Positions 4,978 through 6,776 of a DNA stretch of 6,776 nt are shown here, piece after piece. The first letter of the stretch is position 1. Every line of letters starts with the position of its first letter. Origin of the DNA: Acinetobacter sp. (GTDB lineage: Bacteria > Pseudomonadota > Gammaproteobacteria > Pseudomonadales > Moraxellaceae). Under the pieces are notes generated by a model. That model saw only the letters and a program-made list of their open reading frames with translations, had not been told where the DNA came from and searched no databases. Location of the stretch: the NCBI GenBank assembly GCA_030152675.1, contig JASLIY010000012.1, forward strand, positions 1 to 6,776, written 5' to 3'. A program made the translations under genes and the position numbers.

Positions 4978-6034
4978 TACACGCTTAAGCCGTTGGCTAG
5001 AGCTGCATGCCGAAGCACTGCATGCCGGCCATGCCGATGTCAGTTGGGAGTTACTTAAACAGTTGGGGGATGCGCATATTTTCCGGCATGGCGTGGCCAG
5101 CAGTCACGGCGGACTGGGAAATAGTATCAAACAGGCGATCGAAGCCATTGCCCATGTGGCGGAATATTCGCTCACTGCAGCCTTTGTCGCTTGGAGCCAA
5201 CGCACCTATATCCAATACATCCTGCATGCCGAGTTACAACAACGCCAACCACGTTTTGCCCAATTGCTGGCGGGTGAATATGCCGGTGCTACTGGATTAT
5301 CCAATGCAATCAAATATCTCTCAGGCTGTGAAAGCCTCAATATCCAAGCCGAAGCGGAAGGCGATGCTTGGCGGCTGAATGGCGTGTTGCCGTGGGTGAC
5401 CAACTTTCATCCGCAGGGGTTTAGTGTGGCGATTGCGGCACAGAGTGAACAAGGTGCTAAATTATTTTTGGTGCCCTCCAATCGTATCGGCTTTCAACGC
5501 CAACCGAACTTAGATCTAATTGGTTTGCGTGGCAGCTCAACTGCCGCCGCACAACTCAAGGATCTCTATGTCACAGAAGCCGATCTGCTCAGTCATGATG
5601 CCCAGCACAGCCTCAGTCAACTGCGGCCTGAATTTGTGGGTCTACAGTGCAGCTTGGCGATTGGACTGACACGACAATGCTTAAAAAACATCCAACATAA
5701 AAAACATGCTGCCTTGCTACATCCGCAGCTCAATCACCTACAACTCCAGTTACAACAGCATGTACAAGCACTGTATCAAGGCCTTGCTGAACAACAGTTT
5801 GTCGCCCATCCACAACGGCTATATCAGATTCGCATTGGCTTGAGTGAGCTCTCGCAACAGGCGATTCAACTTGAATTGATCAGCAGCGGTGGACAATGCT
5901 ATCTCAATCGTCATAACGCCAGTGGCGCTGGATTTTTACGGCGTTTGACCGAAGCGGCGTTTATTCCCATTGTCAGCCCCAGTGTTTTACAGCTGCAACA
6001 TGAGCTCGACACCGTGCAACGCAAGGTCTCCTAA
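4970..6034 (+). CDS. Acyl-CoA dehydrogenase-like flavoprotein
   Basis: The 354-residue product has the acyl-CoA dehydrogenase layout. There is an N-terminal helical domain (about 1-105, with HGGLGNS at 46-52), a middle beta domain (about 106-205, with NGVLPWVTNFHPQG and LIGLRGSSTAAA) and a C-terminal helical domain ending in FLRRLTEAAFIPIVSPS. FAD or FMN binding is expected. It is shorter than typical family members (about 380-400), and I find no match to the usual C-terminal motif carrying the catalytic glutamate, so it may be a flavin monooxygenase-type relative (DszC/SfnC-like) rather than a beta-oxidation enzyme. Residues about 253-310 are unusually rich in glutamine. Methionine is absent apart from the initiator. 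GGAG at 4958-4961 lies 8 bases before the ATG, which overlaps the preceding gene by 8 bp; the ABC gene begins one base after its stop. The substrate is unknown but is probably delivered by the ABC importer. Confidence 0.8.
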   Translation: MIDTRLSRWLELHAEALHAGHADVSWELLKQLGDAHIFRHGVASSHGGLGNSIKQAIEAIAHVAEYSLTAAFVAWSQRTYIQYILHAELQQRQPRFAQLLAGEYAGATGLSNAIKYLSGCESLNIQAEAEGDAWRLNGVLPWVTNFHPQGFSVAIAAQSEQGAKLFLVPSNRIGFQRQPNLDLIGLRGSSTAAAQLKDLYVTEADLLSHDAQHSLSQLRPEFVGLQCSLAIGLTRQCLKNIQHKKHAALLHPQLNHLQLQLQQHVQALYQGLAEQQFVAHPQRLYQIRIGLSELSQQAIQLELISSGGQCYLNRHNASGAGFLRRLTEAAFIPIVSPSVLQLQHELDTVQRKVS

Positions 6035-6035
6035 G

Positions 6036-6776
6036 ATGCAGTCCCCTTTATTGGCAGTCCATCAACTTCAGCTACGTCATGCCAGCAGCCACAGCGATAT
6101 TTTTAATGCACTCAGCCTGTCAATCCATCATGGCGAAATCGTCACGCTGCTCGGTGGGAGTGGCGTCGGCAAATCTACCCTCCTGTCTGCGATCGCAGGC
6201 TTAATGCCAATCCGATCTGGCACGATCTTGTTGGCACAGCAGCCCATCCAACAGCAGAAATCCAATTTGGCGATCATGTTTCAACAGGCGGTGTTGCTGC
6301 CGTGGCTGAATGTTGCAGACAATGTCGCCTTTGGGCAAAACTTCAAGAAACAAAACAAACGCCATCCAGCACAAATCCAGCAACGCGTCGAACACGCGTT
6401 GCGACAGGTTAAACTTTCCAATCATGCACAGGACTTTCCAGATACCCTCTCTGGCGGCATGGCTCAGCGTGTGGCCTTGGCACGGGCATTGGCCAAGTCA
6501 CCACAATTGCTGTTGCTCGATGAACCCTTTAGTGCACTAGATCCCATCAACCGCAGCGCACTTCAAGACTTGTTGCTTGGTCTAGTAAAAAGCCAAGCCA
6601 TCCAAGCCGCCCTCATGGTCAGCCATGATCTGGATGAAGCACTGCGGATTTCTGATCGAATTATTCTACTCACCGGACAGCCCGCACAAATCCAACAGAT
6701 CTGGCAGTTGCCGCAAGCCCATCCACGCCAACTATGGCAAGACCAGTATTTACAGATTCGCCAACAAATTTTAAAA
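6036..6776 (+). CDS. ABC transporter ATP-binding protein, nitrate/sulfonate/taurine type, 3' end cut by window edge
   Basis: These 247 residues contain a complete ABC nucleotide-binding domain: Walker A GGSGVGKST at 40-48, Q-loop Gln83 in MFQQAVLLPW, signature LSGGMAQR at 138-145, Walker B LLLLDE at 158-163, D-loop SALD at 166-169 and H-loop His197. The LLPWLNVADNVAFG segment is typical of the SsuB/TauB/NrtD import group, whose members run about 250-260 residues, so only a few residues and the stop should lie past the right edge. As part of an importer it would couple ATP hydrolysis at the inner membrane to uptake of a small anion such as a sulfonate; thiamine-precursor importers are close alternatives. 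AAGG (6023-6026) lies 9 bases before the ATG, which follows the flavoprotein stop by one base. Permease and binding-protein genes are expected just downstream. It has no cysteine and about 14% glutamine (34 of 247). Confidence 0.88.
   Translation, partial: MQSPLLAVHQLQLRHASSHSDIFNALSLSIHHGEIVTLLGGSGVGKSTLLSAIAGLMPIRSGTILLAQQPIQQQKSNLAIMFQQAVLLPWLNVADNVAFGQNFKKQNKRHPAQIQQRVEHALRQVKLSNHAQDFPDTLSGGMAQRVALARALAKSPQLLLLDEPFSALDPINRSALQDLLLGLVKSQAIQAALMVSHDLDEALRISDRIILLTGQPAQIQQIWQLPQAHPRQLWQDQYLQIRQQILK

Overview
The window reads as ordinary chromosome of a gammaproteobacterium. Moraxellaceae (Acinetobacter or a relative) is my best guess, from the CAA-rich glutamine use, the protein style and the pairing of a GabD-type enzyme with a divergent MocR regulator. 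This is inference; no rRNA, tRNA or other marker gene is present. Coding GC is roughly half by eye, which would be high for Acinetobacter. I see no insertion sequence, CRISPR array, tRNA, attachment site or origin.

Left block (1-3061): a divergent pair. On the minus strand is an NAD(P)-dependent aldehyde dehydrogenase closely resembling succinate-semialdehyde dehydrogenase GabD; its C-terminal part runs off the left edge. On the plus strand is a MocR/GabR-type regulator, a GntR winged helix fused to a PLP aminotransferase-fold domain. It most likely starts at a TTG codon behind a strong Shine-Dalgarno sequence. The 419-base gap between them holds several repeats and palindromes that are good operator candidates. 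The simplest model is that the regulator senses an amine or amino acid and controls the dehydrogenase.

Middle (3062-4401): a 10-TM permease of the auxin efflux carrier (AEC) family on the plus strand, followed by a gap of about 280 bases with three spaced direct repeats and overlapping inverted repeats.

Right block (4402-6776): a tightly packed plus-strand operon. It comprises an AhpD/carboxymuconolactone-decarboxylase-fold protein with a complete peroxidase-like Glu/CxxC/His set, an acyl-CoA-dehydrogenase-like flavoprotein overlapping it by 8 bp, and one base later an ABC ATPase of the nitrate/sulfonate/taurine import class, cut by the right edge. The first two proteins contain no methionine beyond the initiator in 545 residues, and the ATPase has no cysteine. 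Together with the importer class, this points to an uptake-and-oxidation system for an organosulfur compound or similar nutrient. The substrate cannot be read from the sequence. This operon is the most interesting part of the window.
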